DNA of 64,000 bases, from positions 26,914,425 through 26,978,424 of the forward strand of contig CM053260.1 in NCBI GenBank assembly GCA_028583405.1, read 5' to 3'. Of this stretch, positions 1-9,687 are shown piece after piece. A program made the translations under genes and the position numbers. A model generated the notes under the pieces. The model was not told the origin of the DNA. It saw only the letters and a list, made by a program, of their open reading frames with translations, and ran no database searches. Positions within the stretch are counted from its first letter, which is position 1. Each line of letters starts with the position of its first letter. The stretch comes from Pogonophryne albipinna. Lineage: Eukaryota > Chordata > Actinopteri > Perciformes > Artedidraconidae.

Positions 1-332
1 GCTCATTTTCAGACAGGTTTTTATAGAAATGGATCAAAAAGAGAGAGAATCTTTGTTCCTGAAACTTTCAGAGTCTCTTTACACAGAGGGGACACATGTT
101 GATGTAGAAGAGACATGAAGAAGAGGGGACACATGTTGATGTAGAAGAGACATGAAGAAGAGGGGACACATGTTGATGTAGAAGAGACATGAAGAAGAGG
201 GGACACATGTTGATGTAGAAGAGACATGAAGAAGAGGGGACACATGTTGATGTAGAAGAGACATGAAGAAGAGGGGACACATGTTGATGTAGAAAATACA
301 TGACAAAGTGGATGTTGCATAATAGGTGACCT
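1..332 (+). mobile_element. TTAA-target non-autonomous DNA transposon (family M1), right part
   Basis: Right-hand part of a short repeat seen several times here. Complete copies start AGGTCCCCTATTATAC, end ATAATAGGTGACCT and are flanked by TTAA, a target site typical of Kolobok or piggyBac elements. This copy is cut by the window edge and ends just before TTAA at 333-336. It contains an expanded 37-bp minisatellite. The matching intron position in copy B (about 22420-22435) has no such element. No protein is encoded; the open frames here are products of the minisatellite. Confidence 0.75.
86..305. repeat. 37-bp minisatellite inside M1 transposon
   Basis: Six copies of the core GACACATGTTGATGTAGAA begin at 91, 128, 165, 202, 239 and 276, exactly 37 bp apart. 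The last passes into the normal M1 end. Other M1 copies have one core (1868, 3070, 21405) or three (23567-23660), so the array expanded within one transposon copy. There are no unique spacers. Confidence 0.95.
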
Positions 333-450
333 TTAAAAACCTTATAAAATCTCCATGGTGTGTCGGTTGGTGCTGGGGTTCAAAGTGCCGTCTCTAGTTT
401 TATATGAACATTACTAACTGTATGTGTTGACTGTGTGCATGCACATTTAC

Positions 451-804
451 CTTCACAAATGACACCAGCATCTTCGCTGTGAACACAGTTGTGGGATCCT
501 ATTCCAGAATGAACGCAGGCCTTAAGTGATATCTCGTTCCCTGAACACTCAAGATCATCGAACAAAATGGGTCCAGTTCCCTGTCCAAAATGTGACCCTT
601 GTTTTGCTTCTACAGCCCGGCCACAACCCAGCTGTCCACAAACCACCTGGGCATCGTTCAGATCCCATCTGTAGTCACACACAGTTCCCCACGTGCCGTT
701 GTGAAACACCTCCACTCAGCCGGAGCAGGAGTTGGTGGAGCCGACCAGCCTCACTGGAGGACTTGGTGGTGGTGGAGTTGGTTTAATCGTTATCGCAGAT
801 CCTG
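451..804 (-). pseudogene. SRCR-domain exon of a scavenger-receptor-like gene, with nonsense mutation (copy A)
   Basis: Minus-strand exon of 354 bp, from acceptor TTGACTTCAG to donor G|GTAAAT, phase 1 at both ends, so it can be added or lost without shifting frame. It encodes a short Pro-rich linker and then one SRCR domain with eight cysteines (group B pattern), starting near [10 protein letters not shown] and ending [12 protein letters not shown] domains are extracellular ligand-binding modules of DMBT1, CD163 and related receptors. The codon that is AGA (Arg) in copy B is TGA here (plus-strand 716-718), which truncates the domain after its first cysteine. The rest of the exon and both splice sites are intact, so the damage looks recent or the stop could be an allele. 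Parent gene identity is inferred. Confidence 0.8.
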
Positions 805-1096
805 CTGAAGTCAAAGAACAAACATCTGTCAACCCATATGGCAGCTCAGGTTGCAATTGTGCAATCATCTGAATTCCTTCACTTGAACTTTACTTGATCA
901 TTTAATCATTCGGCGCTTTTGCTTTGTTAAGAAAAAACAGGTTTAATTGTTGTATTTGCATATTGCGATGGATGAGAATTCCCAGTTTGTATTGTACAAG
1001 TTAGGATCATAAACCTGTGTTTTCGATTCTTTTTAAAAAAAAAGGACAAACATACAAGCTTAAACCTAAGTTGTGTTATTTAATATTGAGTTATAG

Positions 1097-1519
1097 CAGG
1101 GGTGTCCAAACTTTTTTCAAAGAGGGCCAAAATAGGGCTTGGCCACTCACTAGAGGTCAGGTTTATAGCCTCATAAGTGAAGTTATAAGTTAGAAAAATC
1201 CATCAAATGTATATAAATGATGCTTGATACAACAGCCTACATGACACCTTTCCATAGGGTTTCATTTATTCTGTTAGCAGCTCATTCTTTAAAACAGAAG
1301 CCTTAGATTGCTCATCATTGGAGGAAATAGGAAGAGTATATTTCAAGGTTGTTATATAAATAAGTTATTACTTTTTTTTCTTGTCAACTTAGATTTGTTA
1401 GAACATGTTTTCAACTTGAATTGACTGAAAGTGGGCTTATTAACACATGAACACTAACATATGTGTACAGATATATTTAAGAAGTACAAGACCAGCTCAA
1501 GTTTAATTTGTGGGCCGCA
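1097..1519 (+). mobile_element. hAT element H1, left fragment
   Basis: Begins CAGGGGTGTCCAAACT directly after AGTTATAG, the 8-bp target duplication of the full copy at 3728-6958. It follows that copy for about 400 bp and then breaks off at GGGCCGCAT, joined to an M1 transposon. The right terminus is missing. It lacks the 2.7-kb inner insertion of the longer copy and so shows the empty site. No coding capacity seen. Confidence 0.75.
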
Positions 1520-1680
1520 TCCCATAATCCCCTCTGTTTCAGCCCTGTTTCAAAAGTGCTGATTCTCTGTCTGTTACTTTAGATGAAAATAAGGAGCCCC
1601 TCCCCACGCCACTCTGAGAGAGATTTGGTTAAAGATAACACAATAGTGCTCCAGGAGGATATTCCGGTGATAAGGTGTGT

Positions 1681-1711
<31 letters not shown>

Positions 1712-1926
1712 TTGCTGATTGGCTAATGGTTACTCAACCCAAAAAAACGTCACAAAGGGGCCAAAATCTGATCAGCTCATTTTCAGACAGGTTTTTATAT
1801 AAATGGATCAGGACAATAAGAGAGAGAATCTTTTTTCCTGAAACTTTCAGAGTCTCTTTCCACAGAGGGGACACATGTTGATGTCGAAAATACATGAACA
1901 AGTGGATTTTTCATAATAGGTGACCT
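1520..1926 (+). mobile_element. M1 transposon, right fragment
   Basis: Starts in mid-element at CCCATAATCCCC, fused to the H1 fragment, and ends correctly ATAATAGGTGACCT before TTAA (1927-1930). It contains a run of 30 G at 1681-1710 and one core of the 37-bp repeat. The corresponding copy B element (23130-23697) is complete, so the fusion here replaced its left end. Confidence 0.75.
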
Positions 1927-2008
1927 TTAAAACCATAAAAAATCTCTTTTGTATGTCGGTTGGTGCTGGGGTACAAAGTGCTGTCTCTAGTTTTATATGA
2001 ACATTACT

Positions 2009-2414
2009 GTTATGAACGGCTCAAAAGGCCACAACAAAGAGGAGACACACCATATCCACGTTTAACAAAATATGTTTATTTAAGCAAAACATTCAAATCA
2101 ACCAAATTAATTAAGTGCAAAGCAAGTAAAGTATGAGGTATGGATGTCAGTGGTATCAGTAGTGTAAATGCAGGGTGAGGATTGTATGGACATGTATGAG
2201 TGTGAAAGTGTTGAAGTGCACAAAGTGAAGCAATTGAAGAAACTCATAGCATGCTCAACAAAACCGGGGTGCCTGCAGGGAGAAGCAGAGGGAAGACAGA
2301 GAGGAGCAGAGGCTTTAAATAACTGCAGGGCACCAGACCCAGATGGCCTGAGTTACTGCAATCAAGGCAATCAAGGAGGCTGGATGCAGCACAGTCACAC
2401 CCTCTCCAGATGAA
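2009..2414 (-). mobile_element. LTR-like insertion replacing an SRCR domain (copy A)
   Basis: On the minus strand this runs from about TGTTCATCTGG to GTTCATAACA, with a TATTTAAA box, a C/T-rich stretch and an AATAAA signal near 2078, the layout of a retroelement LTR. It lies between a Pro-rich linker and the intron sequence that normally follows the SRCR exon, so the SRCR coding part is gone. No target duplication was found, which fits a deletion at insertion or during later recombination. The alternative is a genuine terminal exon with 3' UTR and poly(A) signal. Confidence 0.45.
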
Positions 2415-2553
2415 CACACAGGGCCTTTTGGTAGAGGTGGAGAAGGTGGAGGTGGAGAAGGTGTAGTTGGTGGAGGTGGAGAAGGTGTAGTTGGTGGAGG
2501 TGTAGAAGGTATAGTTGGTGGAGGTGGAGAAGGTGTAGTTGTTATTGCAAATC
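2315..2553 (-). CDS. Pro/Thr-rich linker exon running into LTR-like DNA (copy A)
   Basis: After the acceptor CTTCATCAG this minus-strand frame encodes repeated Thr-Pro-Ser-Pro-Pro-Pro-Pro units, like the linker in front of the SRCR domains but longer. Instead of the domain it continues into the LTR-like sequence, giving a hydrophobic tail (about LIALIAVTQAIWVW) and a stop at 2315-2317. It would make a mucin-like stalk with a hydrophobic C-terminus if this is the real last exon, or a dead exon if the LTR merely destroyed the domain. The donor found in sister exons is absent. The Pro repeat is 24 bp at DNA level, about 2440-2545. Confidence 0.4.
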
Positions 2554-2811
2554 CTGATGAAGTCAAAGAAAACATTTCTGTCAACCCATATGGCAGCTCA
2601 GGTTGCAATTGTGCAATCTGAATCTCTTCGCTAGAACTTTACTTGATCATTAAATGATTTGGCGCTTTTACTTTGTTAAGAAAAAACTGGTTTAAACATA
2701 AAAGTAATACCTTAATTTTGTATTTGCATATTGCGATGGATGATAATTCCCAGTTTGTATTGTACAAGTTAGGATCATAAACCTGTGTTTTCAATTTCAA
2801 TTTGGTTTTAA

Positions 2812-3127
2812 AGGTCCCCTATTATACTGTTTTTCATCAATATATTACAGGTCTCAGATATATACAAAACATGTCTCTGATTGGCTAAAACACCAAACAG
2901 ATCATTGCAGCATCCCATAATCCCCTCTGTTTCAGCCCTGTTTCAAAAGTGCTGATTCTCTGTCTGTTGCTTTAGATGAAAATAAGGAGCCCCTCCCCAC
3001 GCCCCTCTGAGAGAGATTTGGTTAAAAAGAACACTATGGTGCTCTAGGAGGAGTCTCTTTACACAGAGGGGACACATGTTTATGTATGAAAGACATGAAC
3101 AAGTGGATGTTGCATAATAGGTGACCT
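2812..3127 (+). mobile_element. M1 transposon, complete copy
   Basis: Complete 316-bp copy. Left end AGGTCCCC follows TTAA at 2808-2811; right end GGTGACCT precedes TTAA at 3128-3131. It lies in the intron upstream of an SRCR exon. Non-coding and probably mobilised in trans. Confidence 0.85.
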
Positions 3128-3245
3128 TTAAAAACCATATAAAATCTCCATGGTGTGTCGGTTGGTGCTGGGGTTCAAAGTGCCGTCTATACTTTTATAT
3201 GAACATTACTATCTGTATGTGTTGACTGTGTGCATGCACATTTAC

Positions 3246-3587
3246 CTTCACAAATGACACCAGCATCTTCTGCGTGACTACAGCCGTGGGATCCTATTTG
3301 AGAATGACCACAGAGCTCAAGTGATGTCTCGTTCCCTGAACACTCAAGCTTATCGAACCAAATGGGTCCAGTTCCCTGTCCAAAATGTGCCGCATCTTTT
3401 GTTTCTAATGCCAAGCCACAACCCAGCTGTCCACAAACCACGTGAGCATCGTTCAGATCCCAGCTGTTGTCACACACTGTTCCCCACATGTCGTTGAGAA
3501 AGATTTCCACTGTGCCGGAGCAGGAGTTGGTGGAGCCGACCAGCATTACTGGAGGATTTGGTGGAAGTGGATATGTCGCGGCAGTTC
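3246..3587 (-). CDS. SRCR-domain exon, open (copy A)
   Basis: Minus-strand exon of 342 bp, acceptor TTTAACCAG, donor G|GTAAAT, phase 1-1. It encodes a very short linker (PLPPNPP) and a full group B SRCR domain with the usual [21 protein letters not shown] and DAGVICE landmarks. Compared with its copy B counterpart it has many amino-acid changes (for example GRAVE to GLALE, LLDDLE to WFDKLE) although the surrounding introns are almost identical, which hints at fast change in the domain. Role: extracellular ligand-binding module of a scavenger-receptor or DMBT1-like protein. Signal peptide and membrane exons of the gene were not identified. Confidence 0.85.
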
Positions 3588-4655
3588 CTGGTTAAAGTGG
3601 AAGCAAAATATCTGTTAACCCACATTGCTACATGTGGTGGAAATTCCACACTTAATCACCTTCTGGTACAAAAAGAACAAACATACAAGCTTAAACCAAA
3701 GTTGTGTTATTTAATATTGAGTTATAGCCGGGGTGTCCAAACTTTTTTCAAAGAGGGCCAAAATAGGGCTTGGCCACTCACTAGAGGTCAGGTTTATAGC
3801 CTCATAAGTGAAGTTATAAGTTAGAAAAATCCATCAAATGCATATACAGATGTAGCACCTCATTTCAGACACCAGCTTACAGCTTCCTGCCTACGACCTG
3901 CCTAAGACCAGTATCGAGGAATGTTAAGCCCTCCCACTATTTTCCAAGAGGGCGTTCAGATTTTCAATTTCAGGCATCTCCAGGAGATGGCGCTTCATTC
4001 ACAGAAAGACAAGTTTCATGGACTTTCAGTTGTGTTTTGAAGAGCATTTGAACACATCAATATTTTAGATCAACTAAAGTATATCTAATCTTGTAATTCA
4101 ATAATATATAGTCTTTATATATTAAATAATCATAATAATAATGTAAATGTTTACATTACACTTCTTTATTTGTTATGCTCATACTTTTACCTTTACAATC
4201 GTTTGCTTTAATATGCCGTATATTTTTTGTATATTTTTGTGTTTGCTTCCTCCTGCTCCCTTTCGGACACATACTGTATGATTTATTATTATTATTAATA
4301 TGAAGATATTATTAAGATAAGATAAGATGTTACTTTATTTATTGAACATTTTAGTTTAGAATGTGCTGTCCCACGGTAATTCAGAAGGCTCACAGGTCAC
4401 ATTCCGACCATTATTTAAAACAATAGGTGCTTTCACACCGTCTACAGTTTGATTTGTATAGAGGGAGCTCTGTGGCTGAATGGCCAGCGATTAGGTGTGG
4501 CGCATTTATCATAGGTGATCAGAGCTAACTGCCTGCCGTCAGATTTCATTTAAAAAACAGGTCTGATTTTAAGACTATTTCTGCGCTCATAAAGAATGAT
4601 AAGAATAAGAAAAATGCGCATTGAACTGGTTTAATTAATTAGTGAGTTTATTTAA

Positions 4656-4864
4656 CACTAGAACCGCCAATCGGGTCTTTGTGTGTGATGTGTGTTGTGT
4701 GTGTGCAATGTAACTTTTTTTCAATAAAATATTAAAGTCTCCCAGTCTGTGACTTTACCTGAAAGTGTGTTATGTAGCACCCTATGTTGTTAAAAATTGC
4801 ATTCTAATAGCAGGATTTGACGGTGTTAGGTAGGCCTATACAAAAACCTCTGGCAGTTCTAGTG
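4656..4864 (+). mobile_element. piggyBac-like MITE (copy A)
   Basis: A 209-bp element with inverted ends CACTAGAACCGCCA and TGGCAGTTCTAGTG, each bordered by TTAA (4652-4655 and 4865-4868). TTAA target plus a CAC start fits non-autonomous piggyBac elements. Confidence 0.75.
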
Positions 4865-4968
4865 TTAAGGTAATTAGGCTAAGTACAGTAGAAGCCCTTT
4901 TTTATCAGTAACGAATTTAGCAGTTGAACATAAAAGTCAACTAACTGAGGGTCACTTGCAATGACAGT

Positions 4969-5631
4969 AGGCGCATTCACACCGCAGTACTTTTCCCACA
5001 AAGGTTCATGAGAACTTAGTTCATGAGAACTCTTTTGTTGCGTTCACACCAAAAAGAGCCGGAACTAAAATTAGTTCATGAGAACCTTTTCACCCCCTTT
5101 TCCGTCGCTAGAGAGCAGGGACTTTCGTGGGAGAAAAAGGTTCCTATTTCTGATTGGCTGGGCGGATTGCAAACCACGCCCCGTAAAACTCCCAAAACGT
5201 TTTGTGAAGCCGCCATTTTATTATCCTCGCATTAGCATTATTAGCATTAGCATTAGCCCAGCGCAGAAACGCAGAGAGACTAACTTATGGCAATACAAAA
5301 TAAAACATGGGAGCGGTGGAGATGAGGAGGTGTCGGCATTCTGGCGATTTACTCGGAAGCTGCTGGGACTCCCAGCAGCTTCTACTGAAGCCAGTCTCCA
5401 ACTCCGGGGACTTCCGGCCGGGGACTTTGGGCGGCAGTATACGCCGTGAAGTTGTTTGCGGCCTGCCAGTAAACCCAAAGCAGAAGAAGAAGAAGTGACG
5501 TCAGCGGCTTCATTTGCCTATTCCTCCCCCAGGGACTTATTCCGGTGTGAACGCGATCTGTACTTAGTTCATGAGAACTAAAGAGTTCTGATTAACCTTT
5601 GTGGGAAAAGTACTGCGGTGTGAATGCGCCT
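4969..5631 (+). mobile_element. Harbinger-like MITE with about 38-bp inverted ends (copy A)
   Basis: The ends AGGCGCATTCACACCGCAG are inverted over roughly 38 bp and flanked by the 3-bp direct repeat AGT. Repeated TTCATGAGAAC and GTGTGAACGC words occur near the ends, typical of PIF/Harbinger MITEs, which also make 3-bp duplications. Short open frames inside are not convincing. Copy B is 16 bp shorter because of a deletion near GATTGGCTGGGCGG. Confidence 0.8.
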
Positions 5632-6966
5632 AGTGTTCTAACTGTTCTCAGAGTAACCTACAGTTAATTTAGCTGCTGGAGAAGAAAGATCAGGGGGAGA
5701 GGGGGGAGAGAGCTGTGGTTGATGGGCCATTAGTTGTGTAAATACACAGCTGAGAGCTGCCGTTTCATTCAGACTGTTTAAAAAACGGTAACAACGGGCT
5801 ATTTTTCTTAGCGGATGCATGTCAATTTAAAACATTTTCTAAATCCATAAAAGCATTTCAATTAATATTGGGAGTCATGTCGTTACTTTGTTGAGAATGT
5901 GGCCATGTAATAAGCGGGATAATTTGCAGCGACTTGTTCCTTATGGGGAAAATAACACCCTTCATGCTGATCAAGATCCCTCCGCTATGCGTCGGGATCC
6001 TGATCTGCCGACGAGGCCCCATTAAAATATAAATATTTTTAGTGAATTACTGAGTTTAGGCACGTTAATAACGTTTTAATGAAGTTGAATACAGTATATT
6101 CATATGTGTCAGTGATTTCATTTCAATTCAGCGAACATAAACATAAATGATCGTGGGGAAGATGATGATTAAATTAGGATTAAAAATCGAGAGCCAGGCT
6201 GCATTTCCTCCCGTTCGTTTTTTTCGACTAAACAACATTATTTTGTTAAATAACAACATGGTGATGTTTTGTAAATGATTACATGTCTCTTATTTAGCAC
6301 AGAGTATGATATCCGTGACATATGGATCTTAACAAAGTTCCGCTGTACATCCAGCGTACTGTATCTGACTTTATTTCACATGAGCTCCAGTGTGGAACCC
6401 CACTGCACCCCCTGGTGGATCAATGATCCATTGCAGCTGGCTTCATAATAATTACATTTATTTATCACGGGGGAGGTCTCAAGTCAAGCTGGAGGTTTTC
6501 CCTTGAGCGAGGGCAGATCACGTACCAATCACGGCCCTCGCGTTTCAAACTGTCTGAAATGAAGCGCTACATCTGTAAATGATGCTTGATATACCAGCCT
6601 ACATGACAGCTTTCCATAGGGTTTCAGCTATTTTGTTAGCAGCTCATTCTTTAAAACAGAAGCCTTAGATTGCTCATCATTGGAGGAAATAGGAAGAGTA
6701 TATTTCAAGGTTGTTATATAAATAAGTTATTACTTTTTTTTCTTGTCAACTTAGATTTGTTAGAACATGTTTTCAACTTGAATTGACTGAAAGTGGGCTT
6801 ATTAACACATGAACACTAACATATGTGTACAGATATATTTAAGAAGTACAATACAAGACCAGCTCAAGTTTAATTTGTGGGCCGCATTCCATTATACTTT
6901 TTTAATTTGCTGAGGGCCGATTCAAAATGGCCCACGGGCCGTAGTTTGGACACCCCTGAGTTATAG

Positions 6967-8292
6967 CATTTAACAGAATCAATCTATTTCCAGCTGGAAG
7001 GACAGATAACCTGCACCACTGATGTGATACAAAGATCTGACCAAGTTACACAGGAAAGCAATGACTTTATATAGGCAAGAGACACAGGAAGAGGACTCAT
7101 TCAGCTAGGTAACTTACATTACAGTCTTAAGAAAGGTGGGGTGGAGTATCAAAGTCAAAAGTCAAAGTCAAAGTCAGCTTTATTGTCAAAATTACTACAT
7201 GTGTTATACATCCAGAAATCTCGAGATACCGTTTCCCGCAGTCCCACAGTGTGACATATATACATAAAACCAAACAAAAAGGGCCTAGATAAACGGGGTA
7301 TACAATTTAAAATGTTAATAATATATTTAAAGTATAGTATTTAAAGTATAGAATGTTAATTACAACCCTACCCTCCATATGATAAATGCCTGACAAAGGT
7401 CAAGGCGACACCCTTCGGTCTGAGAACATTTTGTAGTTAGGAAACCTATTGAATTATTATAAATTCCCATCATACTACTTAGGTTGGAATTACTTAGCAA
7501 AAGCCCAATTGCTCAATGTCATCTATTAGGTTGCACTGTGGTGCCTTGAAGGAAATCCAGACTGGAATTGGTCAGCTGCCTCGTTGACTAGAGAATAACT
7601 TATTATTATTGTCAAATAAATGAATATGTAGTTAGGAAGTCCTAAATTGCAAACAGAATGGGCATTTTTTTAATCTGTTGGTCATTCACACCGATGAGAT
7701 TTAAAAAGAACAGACATCATTGTGTTTTTGAGTATGAGTATAAAGCAATATTGGCCAGAATAAATGTCTGTTAGCAACACCATTATTTACAGGTTCGTTC
7801 TTAGTTACTAGCTGGAAAAACTAAAAAGCTATCAGAGATTTATTTTTTTCAAGAGGCGGTGGAACCAACTACAACTAAAAGGATAGTAAACATTTGACAA
7901 CAATTAGACAAAAGAGAAGAAACTCAACTTATTGATTGTTGATATTAATTTGTCATCCTCTGCTGAGCCAAGGAGTTTTGTTTTTTGGTTTATTACCTTA
8001 GTTTTGTGTAGTTTTTACAAGTTTTACAAAATGCATGGTTATTCTGAATAAAGACCAAAAGCTTGAAGCAAAATGGCTTTGGTTTTTGGATAAACTGCTT
8101 TAATAAATGCACCTATAACTCATGTGTTTTTCCACTTGGAATTTGTTCTATAATGCCAAAACAAGGAGCTAAAAGACTCTAGAAATGTTCCATGAACCTT
8201 TAGGAGAAAGGAGAGGACTGGGTAATTCTCAGATGATCCTTTTGACTGTAAAGCAATTGATCCGTAAAGGAAAGATATTAAAAATACTTTAC
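6967..8292. other. Intronic/intergenic sequence without a recognised gene (copy A)
   Basis: AT-rich non-coding DNA. The one recognisable piece is a LINE-type 3' tail in minus orientation at about 7151-7270 (an AATAAA-type signal followed by TTTGAC repeats when read on the minus strand). A long minus-strand frame starting near 8446 overlaps the small exon below but in another frame and is not supported. Confidence 0.5.
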
Positions 8293-8366
8293 CTTTCCAT
8301 CCTAAAAATGTCTGCATTAGCAGGAGCAGCATCATATCGGACCTCATCCTCATCATGGGCCACAAC
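8293..8366 (-). CDS. Putative small exon, acidic cytoplasmic-type sequence (copy A)
   Basis: Minus-strand segment of 74 bp between a good acceptor (TTATCTTCAG) and donor (AAAG|GTAAAG). Phase 0 reading gives VVAHDEDEVRYDAAPANADI and a few more residues, acidic with one Tyr in an EVRYD context, like a receptor cytoplasmic tail. It reads in phase from the exon at 8933-8971. It could be the tail of the SRCR gene whose domains lie further upstream in copy B. No family recognised; splicing is inferred. Confidence 0.4.
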
Positions 8367-8932
8367 CTGAAGATAAGACCAACACTTTCTGAAAAGGACA
8401 AAAGAGATATTTGAACAAAGTGCATCAAACCTACTGGCTTCCTCAATCATGGACATTTATGCAAATTAAAATTCACTCAGTAAACAAATCTTGCTATCAC
8501 TCATAAATATTCAGGTCAGAAATCAGATGAGTTTAAAAGGCGGTTGATTTTCAGCATCCTTACTTTCCGTCTTTGCGGTGGCTGTGATTATGACATAAAA
8601 AGTCACCTTTAACCCTCAAAGTTTAGTTTAGTTTATTTGTTTATAGTGTCATGGACATTCCCCATTGATCAACTGTCGCAAAAAACAGCAGCTTTAACCA
8701 ACATTGCTAATTTCCAGCTGTTGTCCCCGGCCAGATGATAGACCTTTTTAAAATCACAATACATCAACAGCTTTAGTTATAAAGAAAGGATGAAATACAA
8801 GTAGATAGAGGCGAAAGGATAACATTTGGGTTGTAAAATGAAACACCCAAGGTAATCACTTTATACAAATAAGTACTGTACTGCTATTAATCACCACTGC
8901 CTCTATCATGCTAGTCATCATCATTGTCTTAC

Positions 8933-8971
8933 CTTTTCCAGTTGAGACAGGCTTTCGTCCTCGGAGGATGA
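8933..8971 (-). CDS. Putative micro-exon upstream of the 8.3-kb exon (copy A)
   Basis: Minus-strand 39-bp segment between acceptor TACTACCAG, preceded by a pyrimidine-rich stretch, and donor AAAAG|GTAAGA. Phase 0 reading is SSSEDESLSQLEK. Splice signals and frame agree with the next exon, and the segment is unchanged in copy B. A longer exon beginning further upstream is possible. Confidence 0.35.
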
Positions 8972-9332
8972 CTGGTAGTATTGGGTAAGAGAGCAGCTGT
9001 GAGCTCTTTGCTGCGTCCCTCGATCCATTTAATAGTAGCCAGAAGCAAATCAGGTATGTAAAAAATCATGATAATTCTCTTAGAACACTAAGGAGCTCGT
9101 CATGCAATCCTTACAATGTGGGCAGGTTTGACAGGTTTGGGAGTGAATGGCAATGATAATTGGATTGTGATTCTTGGCTCTGGTTTTAACGTGCGTCTTT
9201 TGTGATCGAATTACCAGCTGACGTATCCAAGTACGTGTTTGTATTGGAGAGATCCGATCGCTTGATCACATTCATTCAAACATATATTTAACATGTTCAT
9301 TCAAATGCTCAACTATTTGGTATACCCTAACC

Positions 9333-9672
9333 CAGTGCTTCTCAAAGTGTGGTCCGCGGACCACTGGTGAGCGCCCTCTAGTGGTCCGTGAGTATATTGG
9401 TAAAATTTCACATTTGAAATAAATAAATAAATGTACGTTTTCCGCACTCTCGTGGGAATATCTCCGCAATGGAGCGAGTTTAAGTTTCACTTTCGATTGC
9501 ATGATATAGCCCAGATAAACACCTTCATCACATATGTTGCCACTTGTTTGTACCATTTTCAGGCGATTTGTAAAAAACGATGTGTTTTTGGATATTTGTG
9601 GAGTTAGGTGGTCCGCGAGTGTTTTTTTATTAGTTAAGTGGTCCTTGGTATGAAAAAGTTTGAGAAACACTG
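9333..9672 (+). mobile_element. hAT MITE present only in copy A
   Basis: A 340-bp element starting CAGTGCTTCTCAAAGT and ending AGTTTGAGAAACACTG, flanked by the perfect 8-bp duplication CCCTAACC (9325-9332 and 9673-9680). Copy B near 31248 has a single CCCTAACC and no element, so it jumped in after the duplication. It contains a CTCF-like core (CCACTAGAGGGCG, minus strand at 9372-9384). Confidence 0.9.
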
Positions 9673-9687
9673 CCCTAACCCTATGGC

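Larger units (their letters stand above)
3847..6575 (+). mobile_element. TA-flanked inverted-repeat element inserted in H1 (copy A)
   Basis: The ends CAGATGTAGC(A/G)C(C/T)TCATTTCAGACA are inverted over about 26 bp and flanked by TA. The uninterrupted site is visible in the H1 fragment near 1210. A TA target suggests a Tc1/mariner-type or similar mechanism, but no transposase frame is seen in 2.7 kb. It contains a piggyBac-like MITE, a Harbinger-like MITE, and a GATAAGATAAGAT sequence near 4315 that resembles an inverted LINE 3' tail. Confidence 0.75.
3728..6958 (+). mobile_element. hAT element H1 with nested insertions (copy A)
   Basis: Termini are the CAGGGGTGTCCAAACT family and its inverse AGTTTGGACACCCCTG, flanked by the perfect 8-bp duplication AGTTATAG, diagnostic of hAT transposition. 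The hAT sequence is only about 500 bp; the rest is a 2.7-kb element inserted inside. No transposase remains. Confidence 0.85.

Noticed and set aside
86..305. CRISPR-like regular repeats
   Set aside because: Units are directly adjacent with no unique spacers, inside a eukaryotic transposon.
21..320. Overlapping minus-strand frames with repeated Phe-Tyr-Ile-Asn-Met-Cys-Pro units
   Set aside because: All frames are open only because the 37-bp minisatellite lacks stops; no start context, splice sites or conservation outside the repeat.
526..786. Plus-strand frames opposite the SRCR exons
   Set aside because: Shadows of the minus-strand SRCR reading; repeated at each SRCR copy and without domain features.
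5078..5449. 123-codon plus frame and opposing frames
   Set aside because: Lie within a Harbinger-like MITE and change between copies A and B through a 16-bp deletion.
8120..8446. 108-codon minus frame, identical in both blocks
   Set aside because: Identity is expected in a recent duplicate; it ignores the good splice sites at 8292 and 8367 and has no recognisable domain.
9272..9670. 132-codon minus-strand frame
   Set aside because: Spans the copy A-only hAT insertion and is absent from copy B.
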